A stretch of 64,000 nt of DNA from Aurantiochytrium sp. KH105 (taxonomy: Eukaryota; Sar; Bigyra; Thraustochytrida; Thraustochytriidae): the NCBI GenBank assembly GCA_003116975.1, contig BGKB01000102.1, forward strand, positions 170,876 to 234,875, read 5' to 3'. The translations under genes were made by a program, and so were the position numbers. The notes under the pieces were generated by a model. That model did no database searches and was not told the origin of the DNA. It saw only the letters and a list, made by a program, of their open reading frames with translations. Shown piece after piece: positions 1 through 10,900 of this stretch (its first letter is position 1; every line of letters begins with the position of its first letter).

Positions 1-2826
1 CTCCTCTTCGCGTTTGCGGCGCTCCTCTTCCTCCCGGGCAAGACGCTCTTCTTCTTCACGCTGACGGCGCTCCTCCTCCTCGGCCTCCTCCTTGCTGCGG
101 CGAAGACGACGCAATGTCTTTCGCGCAACACTGCTGCGATACGCGCATTGGAGCACGATTGAAGCCGCCTTGCGGTCGAGGTACCTGCGAAGAAAGTACT
201 GTGTGGCAATATAGCGCACCGCCGCGCGGCGAAATGTGAGACGCGTGTAGTAGAGGCGGAAACGCTTCACAACGGCAGCCTTCTTGTCCATAACTGCGGG
301 GTCATTCGAAGAGGTCCAGAGCGCGGCTTCCTGTAGGACTTTATCGAGACTCGAAATCTCACCGGCCTTGAAGAATACCTTGGTGTGGCCCAGCTTAAAG
401 GTGGCAGGGTTGATCTCAAAGGCCCAGAAGAGGGCCATGACGAACTTTTTGCCATCGATCTGCCCTTTGCTCTTGAGAAACCGCTGCGTCGCATCCGACG
501 GGAGCACGGACATGTAGCTTTCCACGAGCGCGGAATACGCCAGACGAGTGGGCAAGCCGCTGCGCAGCACTACGGCGGTCTGCGGAATGCTCAGGTGCTT
601 GAGCTGATGGCCGACATAGGCGCGGTCAAACCACGTGCGGCTTTTACCGCGCTTCATCTCGCTATTCGGCTTGACGCAGCGAATGAACGAGCACGCGGTC
701 TTGTCGAGCGTATCCGCGAGGTCCATGATTTGCGTGCGGAAGCCTCGCACAATGGAACGCACCGCACGTCGGCCGTGGCCGGCGTGGGCGGCTTCCGCGG
801 CGCGCGCAGCGAACTCAGGGGCCAAAATGGACGACGTTGAGCCAGCGAAGAGGTCGTTCGCCTCATTGGGAAGGGCGTCGTTATTCTTGACGATAAAGTT
901 CTCCACTGTGTATACCACAGCGCCGGCATAATGAACGATGCGGAACTTTTCGTGGGCATACTTGGGATGTATGCGAGGCTTGTTGTAGTTGGGGTGAGAG
1001 GAAAACTTTTTGTTGTACGTCTTGAGCAGCATGGAGTCGCTGGGATCAATGCCGCGACCCTGGTCGTCGAGATCCATGAGGATTGAGTTCTTGTTCTCGC
1101 GCGAGTAATCATCCGTGCCCGGGTGAAGACGTTTGCCGGCAAGGAGCTCCATGGCGCCCTCGTTGCCAGGCGGCATGCTCATGGTATGGTCAAGAACGAG
1201 GCCCTCGCGCTCGTACAATTGGAGTTCAGCCTCGAAAACCTTTTTGTTGAACGTAGACTGCAAGCTCTCGTTCGTAAAGTTGATGAGCAACTGTTCAAAG
1301 CCGTTCCGTTTAAAGGACTCAAAGCCAAAGATATCGAGCACGCCGATAAATGGCAGCTCCTCGGGATCTACGCCCCCGGAAGTCTCATCGAGCGCCTCGT
1401 TGATCTTGGTCACAATGTGGTCGAACAGGACGCTGTAAATTCCCTTGGCAACAGCATCGCGCGCAAAGGATGCGCCATTTGCATTTCGGTGAACGACAAT
1501 CGTTCCATCGCGCGTCGAGAGCATGCGCTCGATGAGAAGTCGCTCGAGCGCCTCGGCGTCGACTCCGAGCATCTCTGCCGCGCTACTGAGCGGATCGTAG
1601 CTGCCGCCGGCGGCCACCACGTTGGCTACATCGCCCTCTTCCTCCTCGTGGTCCTCAAAGGCTACATTGCCAAGGTGGAGGACGCCGGCGAGCGTCCGCC
1701 AGATGGCCTCGCGTTCTGCGTCGTCGAAACCAAGGGCGTCGAGAGCATCGGTGAGTTCGCCAAAACGCTTGTCATCGGCCTTGTGTAGCTCCTTCTTGTA
1801 AGATGCTGGGTCGACACCGCTCGCCGTGACGGCGGAGAGATAGCGGAAACCAAACTTGGCGGCGCGATCGAGCCCAAGACTGGAAAGAGTGGCGCCATCC
1901 ATGCCGGACAGGAGAAGGTAGAAGCAGTGATAGTTACGCTCACCCTCTTCGTGCATGGTCACGCGCGAGCGTTCGAGCAAATAGGTTTGCACAGAGGCAG
2001 CGCCAATGTGCCAACGCGCAGGCTCGCCGCGCGGGGAGTCGAGCTGCTCGAAATGGAGCTTCATGAACTTGCCAAAGCGAGAGGAGTTGCCGTTGCGCAG
2101 GGTCGAGGCGTTGCCAAAGGCCTCGGTAATGGGGTTTGACTCGAGCAGACGGCGGTCGATCTCGCTCATGCTCGTTTTTTCTTGCGTATTGAGGGTGCGC
2201 TTGACGAGGTGGCGCAGCACCATCTTGCTGGACTCGGTCTTACCGGCACCACTTTCACCGGATGTGACGACGCTCTGATTTACAATAGCGTCATCGTCGG
2301 CCATTTGGCGTTTGCGCTGATCCGCCGCAAAGGACATTTGCTGAAAGGCAAACTCGGCAATGGCAAACGGGTGCGGTGACCGCGTAGCCTTGCGCGTGCC
2401 GAGCGCTCCGGGCGGGTCCGGGATGCGCTTGAGCGGGTTCACGGCCACCAGCACGTTGCCCATAAAAGTGTACGGCTCATCCTCGTAGGATCGCTGCTCC
2501 AGGTTGTACAGGATGCCTGGCTCGTTGATGTGATGGAGAGAGGTCATATCGGCCTCGACGGTCTTGTTGGCGGGCCAAAGTCCCCGCGCGCGCAGATCAA
2601 CTTGCTCGACATTGCGCTTCTTATCGAGCTTGATGGTGGCAAAGATGCCAGACTGCACGAGCACCGTACACGGCAGCCAGTCGTGGTCCACGGCTGGGTC
2701 ACTTACCCAGGCCGCCTCGTTGGGTTCGAACGAATGCAAGGTGAGGCTGCTCTGATTCTTTTTCTTAGCCTCCTCATCTTTGCGCGTCTGACGCCGCGAG
2801 CTTAAGCGCTTCAGGCTTTTGCGCAT
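1..2826 (-). CDS. Myosin heavy chain, motor domain, IQ neck and start of tail (3' end outside window)
   Basis: Actin-based ATP-driven motor. The reverse strand is open for 942 codons from an ATG at 2826 to the window edge, so the tail is missing. The N-terminal ~80 residues resemble the myosin SH3-like region. Motor landmarks are all present: P-loop GESGAGKT at residues 190-197, switch I NGNSSRFG from residue 245, switch II DIFGFE at 498-503, an actin-binding segment with FIRCVKPN, and the converter motif KVFFKAG near residue 810. IQ-like helices follow (about 830-900). The last ~35 visible residues alternate Glu/Arg blocks, typical of a stable single alpha-helix or coiled coil. The motor looks catalytically intact. 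The class cannot be assigned without the tail. It is divergent from the trypsin-like gene, 1.8 kb away. Confidence 0.95.
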   Translation of the reverse strand, partial: MRKSLKRLSSRRQTRKDEEAKKKNQSSLTLHSFEPNEAAWVSDPAVDHDWLPCTVLVQSGIFATIKLDKKRNVEQVDLRARGLWPANKTVEADMTSLHHINEPGILYNLEQRSYEDEPYTFMGNVLVAVNPLKRIPDPPGALGTRKATRSPHPFAIAEFAFQQMSFAADQRKRQMADDDAIVNQSVVTSGESGAGKTESSKMVLRHLVKRTLNTQEKTSMSEIDRRLLESNPITEAFGNASTLRNGNSSRFGKFMKLHFEQLDSPRGEPARWHIGAASVQTYLLERSRVTMHEEGERNYHCFYLLLSGMDGATLSSLGLDRAAKFGFRYLSAVTASGVDPASYKKELHKADDKRFGELTDALDALGFDDAEREAIWRTLAGVLHLGNVAFEDHEEEEGDVANVVAAGGSYDPLSSAAEMLGVDAEALERLLIERMLSTRDGTIVVHRNANGASFARDAVAKGIYSVLFDHIVTKINEALDETSGGVDPEELPFIGVLDIFGFESFKRNGFEQLLINFTNESLQSTFNKKVFEAELQLYEREGLVLDHTMSMPPGNEGAMELLAGKRLHPGTDDYSRENKNSILMDLDDQGRGIDPSDSMLLKTYNKKFSSHPNYNKPRIHPKYAHEKFRIVHYAGAVVYTVENFIVKNNDALPNEANDLFAGSTSSILAPEFAARAAEAAHAGHGRRAVRSIVRGFRTQIMDLADTLDKTACSFIRCVKPNSEMKRGKSRTWFDRAYVGHQLKHLSIPQTAVVLRSGLPTRLAYSALVESYMSVLPSDATQRFLKSKGQIDGKKFVMALFWAFEINPATFKLGHTKVFFKAGEISSLDKVLQEAALWTSSNDPAVMDKKAAVVKRFRLYYTRLTFRRAAVRYIATQYFLRRYLDRKAASIVLQCAYRSSVARKTLRRLRRSKEEAEEEERRQREEEERLAREEEERRKREEE

Positions 2827-2956
2827 TTTGCCAACAACCTATGTTTTGAGCAATGTGGTTCTGTTCTGCCTCACGAGCACCAAGCAGAAGCGAGAGAGAG
2901 ACACAGACACAAAGGCACACCCCTTTTTGCAAATACGCAAGCAGGTCAGTGAGTGA

Positions 2957-2971
2957 GGGAGGGAGGGAGGG
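2957..2971 (+). repeat. Four GGG tracts with single-base loops (potential G-quadruplex)
   Basis: Four consecutive GGG runs separated by single A residues lie about 130 bases upstream of the myosin start codon, on the strand opposite to its coding strand. This matches the canonical short-loop quadruplex pattern. Function is inference. Confidence 0.6.
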
Positions 2972-3687
2972 AGTGAACGAGCCAGTGAGCGAGCCAGCCT
3001 CGATTGGGCCACGCACGCTCGCTCGCTCGCTCGCACCAGAAGGTACTTCTCCTTCTTGTTCTTCTACGCCGCGTGGACGGTCGTATGCGGCGTCCGGCAC
3101 GTCACTTTGCTTCGCTTCGCTTCGCCTCGCCCGCTACTTGCCCGCCCGGTACGGCGCGGCAGGCAGGTAGGCAGGTAGGCAGGCTTGTCGGAGTCGTACT
3201 GCCCGAGCGCGCGGCGCCGGCTCGTCCACGGCCCGAGCGGCCTGTGGCTGATCAAGGAGTATAGATCGATCAACCTCCGGGTCTCGTCGCGGCTTGGGCG
3301 AGCCTCGCGAGGCCGCGAACGAACCGCGCGCGCTCGCGGACTGCAGCTGCTGCTGCGCCTTGCCTTCTCCGTCGCGTGTGCGCACACGGAGGTGGCGGCG
3401 GCGGCGAGGCGCGCTCGCTTTCCTTCTTTGCTGGTTTGCTTTGCGTGCACGCGCTGCTCAATTAATGCAAGCGGTCAATCAATCAATCGACAGACGGAAA
3501 GCCTCACAAGCTCTCTGCCCTCCTGGCGCGCGACGAGGAAGGCCTCGTCGGTCTGGCAGTAAAGAACAGGCAGGACAAGACAGGACGAGACAAGGCTGGC
3601 CGAGCCTTGGACGCCTCGCAGTTGCCCTCGCGCGCTGGCCGCTGCTCTGCTCTGCGCTGCCCTGTTTTGCTTTGGTGTGCGCTTGCT

Positions 3688-3690
<3 letters not shown>

Positions 3691-3720
<30 letters not shown>

Positions 3721-3722
3721 CT
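3691..3722 (+). repeat. (CTTT)n microsatellite
   Basis: About seven to eight tandem CTTT units in the myosin/protease intergenic region, followed by CTTTG-type degenerate units. Confidence 0.9.
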
Positions 3723-4657
3723 TGCTTTGCTTTGCTTACATCACTCGCTCGCGCGCGCGTGCACGCAGCGGCACCATTCAGGAACCACTGCAGCACTCGT
3801 GCGGGCCATTTACGGAACCTCCGCGGAACTCCGCCCACGTGCGGAGGGCGCGTTCGCGCACCCTCGTTCCCGCGTACACATCTTTATCGAGGACGCGGTG
3901 TGCACCGTCGGGAGCGAGCTGGGCCTGGCGGCGCGCGAGCGTGCGAGCGATGAACGCTCGCCTCGATGCGATGTACTGCTACTAGTACCCGGCCTGCCAG
4001 GAGCAAGCTGCAGCCGGCTGAGTCTCGGAGGCGAGGCCGCAGCCGCAGCCGCTGCCGCCGCCGCTGCCGCCGCGCGAGCTGCGAGAAGACAGCCTCGCTC
4101 GTGTCGGCGCGGTGTGCCGCGTAATAAGTCTTCCCGCGACGCGAGCCCAGACCGCAGAGGACTCGCTCGCAGCCTCAAGCCAGCTGCGAGAGAGAGCTGC
4201 TGCTGCTCCGCGGCGCGTTGAAGTTCAGGTCGCGGCGGGCGCCGTGACCGGCCGGCTGCCCTGCAGCGCGGTATAGAGAGTGGCAGCAGAGCCGGTCGCT
4301 GTCGGCGGCGAGGAGGGCGTCAGCGAGCAAGTTGTCAGCGACGGCGACGGCGAGGAGGACCTCGTGGACCCGCTCCCGGAGGCCGAGAGCAGAGCGGCTT
4401 CCGGGAGGATAAGATTGACGGAGCAGGAGCAGGTGCGGACGACAGATCCGAACTGCAGAGCAGCAGCAGCAGCAGCAGCCGCAGCGGCAGCAGAAGCTGT
4501 AGCAGGCCCAGGCAAAGGCGCAACCTCGGAAGCCGACCGAGCTCGCGCGACAGAGCGGAAACCTCGAGGGCGAAGCACGAGCACGACCACGAGCACGAGC
4601 ACGAGCTCGAGAACGAGCAGTTGCAGAGCCACAGAAGAACAGGGGGAGGAGAGTAGT

Positions 4658-5746
4658 ATGGCGACGATGACTCTTGCCCGGAACCGACGCGGGTCGCGTA
4701 GCGGCAGCGGCGGCGCTGCTGCAAGAACGGTGGGCCTCGCGCGCGCCACGCTTGTGCTGGCGGCACTCGCGAGCCAAACAGTCTCGGGCGCACAGGTGGT
4801 GCCCGCCCAGGAGACGGCGAGCAAGAGCATCAGCCTCACCCCGCGAATCGTGGGCGGTGAGGTGATTGACCCCGTGAGCGAGCCGTGGATCGCCGCGCTC
4901 GTCTTGACCGAGAGCGGGGCGTCGAGCTCGACGTTGTGCGGATCCTCGTACATCGGCTCGGCAGGGGGCTACCAGTATGTCTTGACGGCGGCGCACTGTA
5001 TTCCAGATGGGAGCTTCTCGGCGCGCGCCATCTTCCTCAGCAACGATCTCAACTCCGCTAGTGATAGTGATCAGTACAGCCTCACCCAGGGCGTCGGCGT
5101 GCGTACGCACCCAGACTTTACCACCGCGAGCGACAACTCTCTGCGGAACGATCTCGCACTCATTTGGTTCGAGGATTCCAACAGCAAGCTTTCGTCAGCT
5201 CAAGTCACGCTGGCCTCGAGCGATTTCCCTCGCCTCAGCAACGGCGCGAACGTCACCGTGTCTGGATACGGCGCACTCGAGTACGGTGGTCCGAATGACG
5301 ACTTGCAGCTCCGGCAGGCAGACCTCGACATTGTCGGCACGTCAAAATGCGCCCAAAACTATAATGGCGTTTTCTCCATCGATGCCGATGTGCAAATCTG
5401 CGCCGCCGCGCCGGGCGAAGACAGTTGCCAAGGTGACTCGGGCGGCCCTCTTATGTACACCGACACTGCTGGGCCTATTCAGATCGGCCTGGTGTCCTTT
5501 GGCTACGAGTGTGCCGTGCAGGGCTATCCAGGAGTGTACACACGACTTTCCACATTTGAGAACTGGATCAACTCCACTGTCCTCGACACGTCTGGTGCAT
5601 CGTCGTCGACACTCACCTTTTCAAATGGCGCAAACGTCTTCGCCAGTGAAGAGACGGAGCAGCCATCTGCGGCAACGATGCAGGGGCTGCCTTCTCTCCT
5701 TTTGGCCATTGTAAGTTTTTTCCTTTTTGGCAGCATATCAGCATAG
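4658..5746 (+). CDS. Secreted trypsin-like serine protease (S1A)
   Basis: Chymotrypsin-fold endopeptidase of 362 residues. The chosen start is the first in-frame ATG (4658). It is followed by an Arg-rich start and a hydrophobic stretch (about residues 25-45) consistent with a signal peptide. The zymogen cleavage site PR|IVGG, the triad His113 (TAAHC), Asp165 (NDLAL) and Ser261 (GDSGGP) are all present. An Asp six residues before the Ser (position 189 of chymotrypsin numbering) predicts cleavage after Arg/Lys. The enzyme therefore looks active. The unspliced C-terminus ends in a short hydrophobic segment (LLLAIVSFFLFG), as in GPI-anchor or tail-anchored proteins. A possible intron just before the stop would replace it (see 5711-5800). 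Role could be extracellular digestion or surface processing. The substrate is unknown. Confidence 0.92.
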   Translation: MATMTLARNRRGSRSGSGGAAARTVGLARATLVLAALASQTVSGAQVVPAQETASKSISLTPRIVGGEVIDPVSEPWIAALVLTESGASSSTLCGSSYIGSAGGYQYVLTAAHCIPDGSFSARAIFLSNDLNSASDSDQYSLTQGVGVRTHPDFTTASDNSLRNDLALIWFEDSNSKLSSAQVTLASSDFPRLSNGANVTVSGYGALEYGGPNDDLQLRQADLDIVGTSKCAQNYNGVFSIDADVQICAAAPGEDSCQGDSGGPLMYTDTAGPIQIGLVSFGYECAVQGYPGVYTRLSTFENWINSTVLDTSGASSSTLTFSNGANVFASEETEQPSAATMQGLPSLLLAIVSFFLFGSISA

Positions 5747-5800
5747 CCAGATTCATCCACAGTCAAACATAGGTAATTTATCTTTTCCGTCTTTTTGCAG
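5711..5800 (+). other. Candidate spliceosomal intron at the 3' end of the protease gene
   Basis: A consensus GTAAGT donor at 5711 sits exactly on a codon boundary, and a pyrimidine-rich TTTTTGCAG acceptor ends at 5800. Splicing would replace the last 11 residues (VSFFLFGSISA) with 20 hydrophilic residues, ending at a TAA at 5861-5863. Both versions are open, so the sequence alone does not say which is used. Confidence 0.4.
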
Positions 5801-5968
5801 CAACGTGCAGTCTCATCTGATTGGGGTCTGGAGAAAAGCTTTCAAATGAAAGCAAAGCAATAAGCAGTACTATCTCCCCCACTCTGCCTGCCTGAGGTTA
5901 AAACTATAAAATTAACTATCCCGTGACGGGGCAACAAGCCGAGGCGCATCAATCGCGGTGTATACAGC

Positions 5969-6715
5969 TCAATTTTTGGTCTTAGATTTGACCTTTTTCT
6001 GGCCAAAAACATTCAGGTCTGAAAGAGCTTCCTTGAGACCTTGTGGAATGGTTTCGAGTCTGTTGTTTGCAAGATTGACTCGGCACGGCGCTAACTCAGC
6101 GAGCTCTGCGGGGATTTCTGACAATTCGTTTCCATTGAGCAGGAGCACTTCGAGCGCCTTGAGCTGCGGCACAAGTGGTCCAGGAAGAAACGCCGTGAGC
6201 TGATTAGAGCTCAGGCTCAGGGAAGTCAGCGATTGAAGTGAAGCAAGCTCCTCCGGCAGGCTTTGTAGTTTGTTTCCACGCAACACCAGCGTCTCGAGGG
6301 CGCCGAGAGTTCCGATCATCGAGGGAAGCGCAGTCAACTCATTATTATCAAGCGACAACTCGCGGAGCTTAGGCCAGCACCCATGCGCTTCGCACGCCTC
6401 TGCAAATCGTTCGATACGGTTTCCAGACAGACGCAGAACCTCGAGATTGCGCAGCGAGGCAAGCTCGCTTGGGACCTCGACAAAGGCATTGTCATCTGCG
6501 ACAACCTCCTCGAGGCTCGTGAGCTCCGCAAAACCTTCGCTCAGGCTCGTTAGTTTGTTGTTGCCAATGTCGATGGATCGTAGCGACCCGCATCTCTTGA
6601 GAGCCTCGATTCCCCCCAGCGAGACGAGATTGTTTCCGTACAGCGAGAGATTCACTAGATTCGCCATGGCATCGACGCTCTGTGATCGGCACAGCACAGA
6701 TCGAATGCTGCCCAT
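5969..6715 (-). CDS. Leucine-rich repeat protein
   Basis: A 248-residue protein made almost wholly of nine LRRs of the LxxLxLxxNxL type (for example LSLYGNNL, LRLSGNRI, LSLDNNEL, LVLRGNKL, LLLNGNEL), with a short basic tail (KKVKSKTKN). No signal peptide, transmembrane segment or kinase is seen, so it is probably a cytosolic or nuclear scaffold of the shoc2/LRRC57-like or plant PIRL-like kind. The frame is open upstream to 6766 only through non-ATG codons. The ATG at 6715 (MGSIRS) is preferred; the glycine at position 2 could allow myristoylation, but this is inference. It is convergent with the protease gene (222 bases between stops) and divergent from IleRS. Confidence 0.85.
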   Translation of the reverse strand: MGSIRSVLCRSQSVDAMANLVNLSLYGNNLVSLGGIEALKRCGSLRSIDIGNNKLTSLSEGFAELTSLEEVVADDNAFVEVPSELASLRNLEVLRLSGNRIERFAEACEAHGCWPKLRELSLDNNELTALPSMIGTLGALETLVLRGNKLQSLPEELASLQSLTSLSLSSNQLTAFLPGPLVPQLKALEVLLLNGNELSEIPAELAELAPCRVNLANNRLETIPQGLKEALSDLNVFGQKKVKSKTKN

Positions 6716-7944
6716 GGGAAACTCCTGTGTGCATTGAGCGTCAGACACGATGATAATAATAGTCAATAGTCAGTACAATGCGATCCGTCGTGAGACTGAG
6801 ATTCCAGGCCTACTTGTATTGTTTCACAAATCTTGCGAGCTTGCACGTACCGCAGACCGTCGAGCCAGAAACATATCTCGCCTTTCGTCTTCCTCATCCT
6901 GCAGGATCTCCTTGATTTTGCGCGTGTCCTGCTCAATCATCGCATTTTTTTGGCCGCCGTTAGCCTTCCTTCTTTCACATGTCAAACATTCCTCTCCCTT
7001 CGCCGCTCGCCCTCGTCGAAGACACACACACGTACCCGCTTGACAAACATCGTTCCTCACACGGAGGTCTCAGACGGTGGTCCCTTCGTCTTCGCCGCTG
7101 CGCCTCGTCCTTCTTCCCCTCCCTCTCTCGCTCGCCCTAGCAAGCAGTTCTGCTGCTCGTGCTCGCTGTCGCTCTCGTGCTGCTGCTGCTGCTGCTGCAG
7201 CTGCTTGCTCGCCCAAGCTCACTAACCACCGCGGAGGCCCCCATTCCCATGCCCTTAAATTTTCCAAGTAAATCAGGGTCTTTCCGAGCACCTGAACCCT
7301 CGGGTTGCTCGCAGGCCGCGGAAAGGCGCGCGAACGTGCGGCTGAGGTGGCCGACTTGTGCAAGCACCAGCAGCAGCTGCAGCTGCTGCAGCTGCATGCT
7401 GGAAACTCCTCCCGCGGCGAGCAAATAGTCTGCTACTGGTCGCACAAACAAACAAGCGAACAAACAAATAGGCGACACGACCGAGGAGCGGCCAGCGCCA
7501 CTGCGGATTCTCGCAACGAGCGGCGGCGGGCGAGGAGAGGACAGCCTAAAGTCCTAGCACAGCGAGCACGCTCGTGTAATAAGCGCAGCGGGAGCACTGC
7601 ACAACAGCACGGCTACAAAACAAAGTATAGTTTTGTAGCACAAGAAAAAGAAAGCGTCGAAATAGACTATAAACTAGACTAAAAGAAAGCAAGGGCGGAG
7701 ACGAGAGAGAGACAACGGGAGACGACGAGAGGAGCCGCGACCAGAAGATTATTGGCGAGTGCGCCGCGTGCGTGCGTGCGTGCGAGCGGGCGGGCGGGCG
7801 AGCGAGCGACGCGGCCTCGCGACGGAGCGCAGCGGGACGCGCGAGCGCAGCGCGTAGCGATCGAGGATCCGCGCGCTGTCGAGGACGGGGAGGTCGCGGA
7901 GAAAAGGAGAGGAAAGCGAGAGAGCTAGCTAGCTTGGCGAGAAG
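6716..7944. promoter_or_regulatory. Intergenic, divergent promoter region between LRR and IleRS genes
   Basis: No gene is supported. It contains a CTG/GCT run (about 7179-7200), a CAGCTG-rich patch with a 16-base palindrome (about 7366-7400), and GCGTGC and GCGG runs (about 7767-7810) just upstream of the IleRS start. Short frames on both strands encode only repeat-derived Ser/Ala/Leu runs. Confidence 0.45.
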
Positions 7945-10900
7945 ATGGCGACGACCAAGGACGAAGAGGGCGCCGGCGAGAACGGCAGCGCCTCGTTCGA
8001 GCATGTCTCGGACAGATTTTCGTTCCCGACGATGGAGCGGGAAGTCCTGGAGTTCTGGGAGGAGTCCGACGCCTTTCAAAAGAGCATGCAAATGGCGATC
8101 GAGGAGGGACGCCCGGAGTACACCTTTTACGATGGCCCGCCCTTTGCCACCGGCATGCCCCACTACGGTCACATTCTGGCAGGCACGATCAAGGATATTG
8201 TGACCCGGTACGCGAGCCTGACGGGCTACCACGTCTCGCGCAGGTTCGGCTGGGATTGCCACGGTCTTCCCGTCGAATACGAAATCGACAAAAAGCTCGG
8301 CATCACCGGAAGTGACGATGTTGCCAAGATGGGCATCGCCAAGTACAATGCCGAGTGCCGTAGCATCGTCACGCGGTACTGCAGCGAGTGGGAACGCATT
8401 GTGAAGCGTATGGGTCGCTGGATCGATTTCCAGAACGACTACAAAACCATGGAGCCCTGGTATATGGAGTCTGTGTGGTGGGTCTTCAAGACCATCTTCG
8501 AAAAGGACCTCGTCTACAAGGGCTTCCGCGTCATGCCCTACTCGACGGGCTGCACCACCCCTCTGAGCAACTTTGAGGCCACCTCCAACTACAAGGACGT
8601 CTCTGACCCGGCCGTTGTTGTCGCCTTCCCGCTCAAGGAGGACCCCGAGGTCGCCTTTGTTGCCTGGACCACCACCCCTTGGACTCTGCCCAGCAACATG
8701 GCGCTCTGTGTCAACCCTGAATTCACCTACGTGCAGATCAAGGACCTGGCTTCCGGCAAGCAGTACATTCTTGCCAAGGACCGCCTGTCCCAGCTCTACC
8801 CCAAGATGCTCAAGCAAAAGGCCAAGTACAAGGGCGGCGAGTGGGAGATCGTCAAGGAGTTCCTTGGCAAGGATCTCGAGGGCAAGGAGTACGAACCTCT
8901 CTTTCCCTACTTTGCCGACTGGGAAAAGGCATTCCGCGTTCTCGTCGACGGCTACGTCACGGACGATAGCGGTACGGGTATTGTGCACAACGCCCCTGGT
9001 TTTGGTGAGGACGATTACCGCGTTTGCATGGAGCAGGGCGTTATTGTCGCCGGCGGCGACCTTCCCTGCCCCGTCGATGCTGACGGCCGCTTCACCAAGG
9101 AGATTACCGATTTTGTGGGTCGCTACGTAAAGGAGGCCGACAACGACATTTGCGCCGCTGTCAAGGCTGCGGGTCGTCTGGTCAACAAGAACTCCATCAT
9201 GCACTCGTACCCCTTTTGCTGGCGCTCCGACACCCCTCTCATCTATCGCGCCGTGCCCAGCTGGTTCGTTCGCCTCGACCCGATCAAGGAGAACCTCCTG
9301 CAGAACAACCTCGAAACCTACTGGGTCCCTGCTACCGTCAAGGAAAAGCGCTTCCACAACTGGCTTGTCCAGGCGCGTGACTGGAACATCTCGCGCAACC
9401 GGTACTGGGGTACGCCGTTGCCCATCTGGATGAGCGACGACGAGGAGGAGATCGTTGTGATTGGCTCCATTGAGGAGCTTCAGGAGCTTTCTGGACGCGA
9501 GGTCACCGATTTGCATCGTGAAAGCATCGATGACATCACCATTCCCAGCAAACAGGGCAAGGGTGTCTTGCGCCGCATTCCCGAGGTTTTCGACTGCTGG
9601 TTCGAGTCCGGTTCCATGCCTTACGCCCAGCTGCACTACCCGTTTGAGAACAAGGAGCGTTTCGAAAAGGGTTTTCCTGCCGATTTCATCGCCGAGGGTC
9701 TTGACCAAACTCGCGGTTGGTTCTACACGCTCATGGTGCTGTCCACGGCACTCTTTAGCCGCCCGGCCATGAAGAACCTCATTGTCAACGGTCTCGTCCT
9801 TGCCGAGGATGGCAAGAAGATGAGCAAGCGCCTCAAGAACTACCCGGATCCCATGAACGTGGTCGAGTCGTATGGCGCCGACGCTCTGCGCCTCTACCTC
9901 ATCAACTCGCCGGTCGTGCGTGCCGAGCCTCTCCGCTTCTCCGAGGATGGCGTTCTTCAGAACGTCAAGGAGATCTTCAACCCGTGGTACAATGCCTACC
10001 GGTTTTTGACGCAGAATGTGGCGCGTGCTGAGCGCGATAACAGCGGCTGGACCTTTGACCGCAGCATCGCCTTTGAAACCGCGCGTGGATCTCAAAACAT
10101 TATGGACCGCTGGATCCAGGCTTCGCTCAACGGCCTCATCAAGTTTGTGCGCCAGGAGATGGAGGCCTACCGCCTCTACACGGTGGTGCCCCGCCTGGTC
10201 GACTTTATCGACAACCTCACCAACATGTACGTGCGCCTCAACCGCTCGCGTCTCAAGGGCGGCATGGCCGATTCCAACGAGGACGACACCAAGGTTGGCT
10301 TGTACTGCCTCTACACGGTCCTGCTTTCGCTTTCCAAGCTCATGGCCCCCTTTACTCCCTTTTTCGCGGAGTTCCTCTACCGTCGTCTGGCTCGCCCCGA
10401 TGACGAACGCAAGGCAAGCGTGCATTACCTCAGCATTCCCGAGGTGGATGAATCGCTCATTGACGAGAAAATGGTCATGCGTATGCGTCACCTTCGCGAG
10501 ATCATCACGGCAGGCCGTCTTGCGCGCGGCAACGAGCTTCCGCTCAAGCGCCCGCTGCGCGAACTTATCATCGCCAACAAGGACCAGGAGACGCTCGACG
10601 ACATTCTCACGCTCAAGGAGTACATTGAGATCGAGCTCAACGTTCGCAAGGTTTCCGTGACGACCGACGAGCAGCAGTTCTGCAAGCTCAGCGCCAAGGC
10701 TAACGGAGCCCTCCTTGGTGTGATCCTCGGCAAGAAGTTTGGCCCTATCAACAAGGCTGTCCAGAAGCTCTCGCACGAAGAGCTCGCTGCCTTTCAGGAG
10801 TCCGGCAAAATGACTGTCGAGGATGTCGAGCTCACCACCGACCAGGTCTTTCTCAACCGCGTTGTTGTCGCGGACGAGTCCAAGTACAAGGCCAAGGTCA

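Larger units (their letters stand above)
2827..4657. promoter_or_regulatory. Intergenic, divergent promoter region between myosin and protease genes
   Basis: No convincing gene is seen. The stretch holds low-complexity DNA: a (GGGA) run at 2957-2971, CGCT-rich tracts near 3016-3035, a CTTT array from 3691, Ala-codon-like GCC/GCT repeats near 4036-4076, CAG repeats near 4459-4490 and ACGAGC repeats near 4577-4617. The frame of the protease gene is open back to about 4280 but contains no ATG there, so I treat it as 5' leader. The region must hold the promoters of both flanking genes, but no core promoter element could be assigned. Confidence 0.5.

Noticed and set aside
3294-4221. Several 200-codon frames in the myosin/protease gap
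   Set aside because: They consist of Arg/Ala/Ser-rich repeat translations and mutually overlap. I found no family motif.
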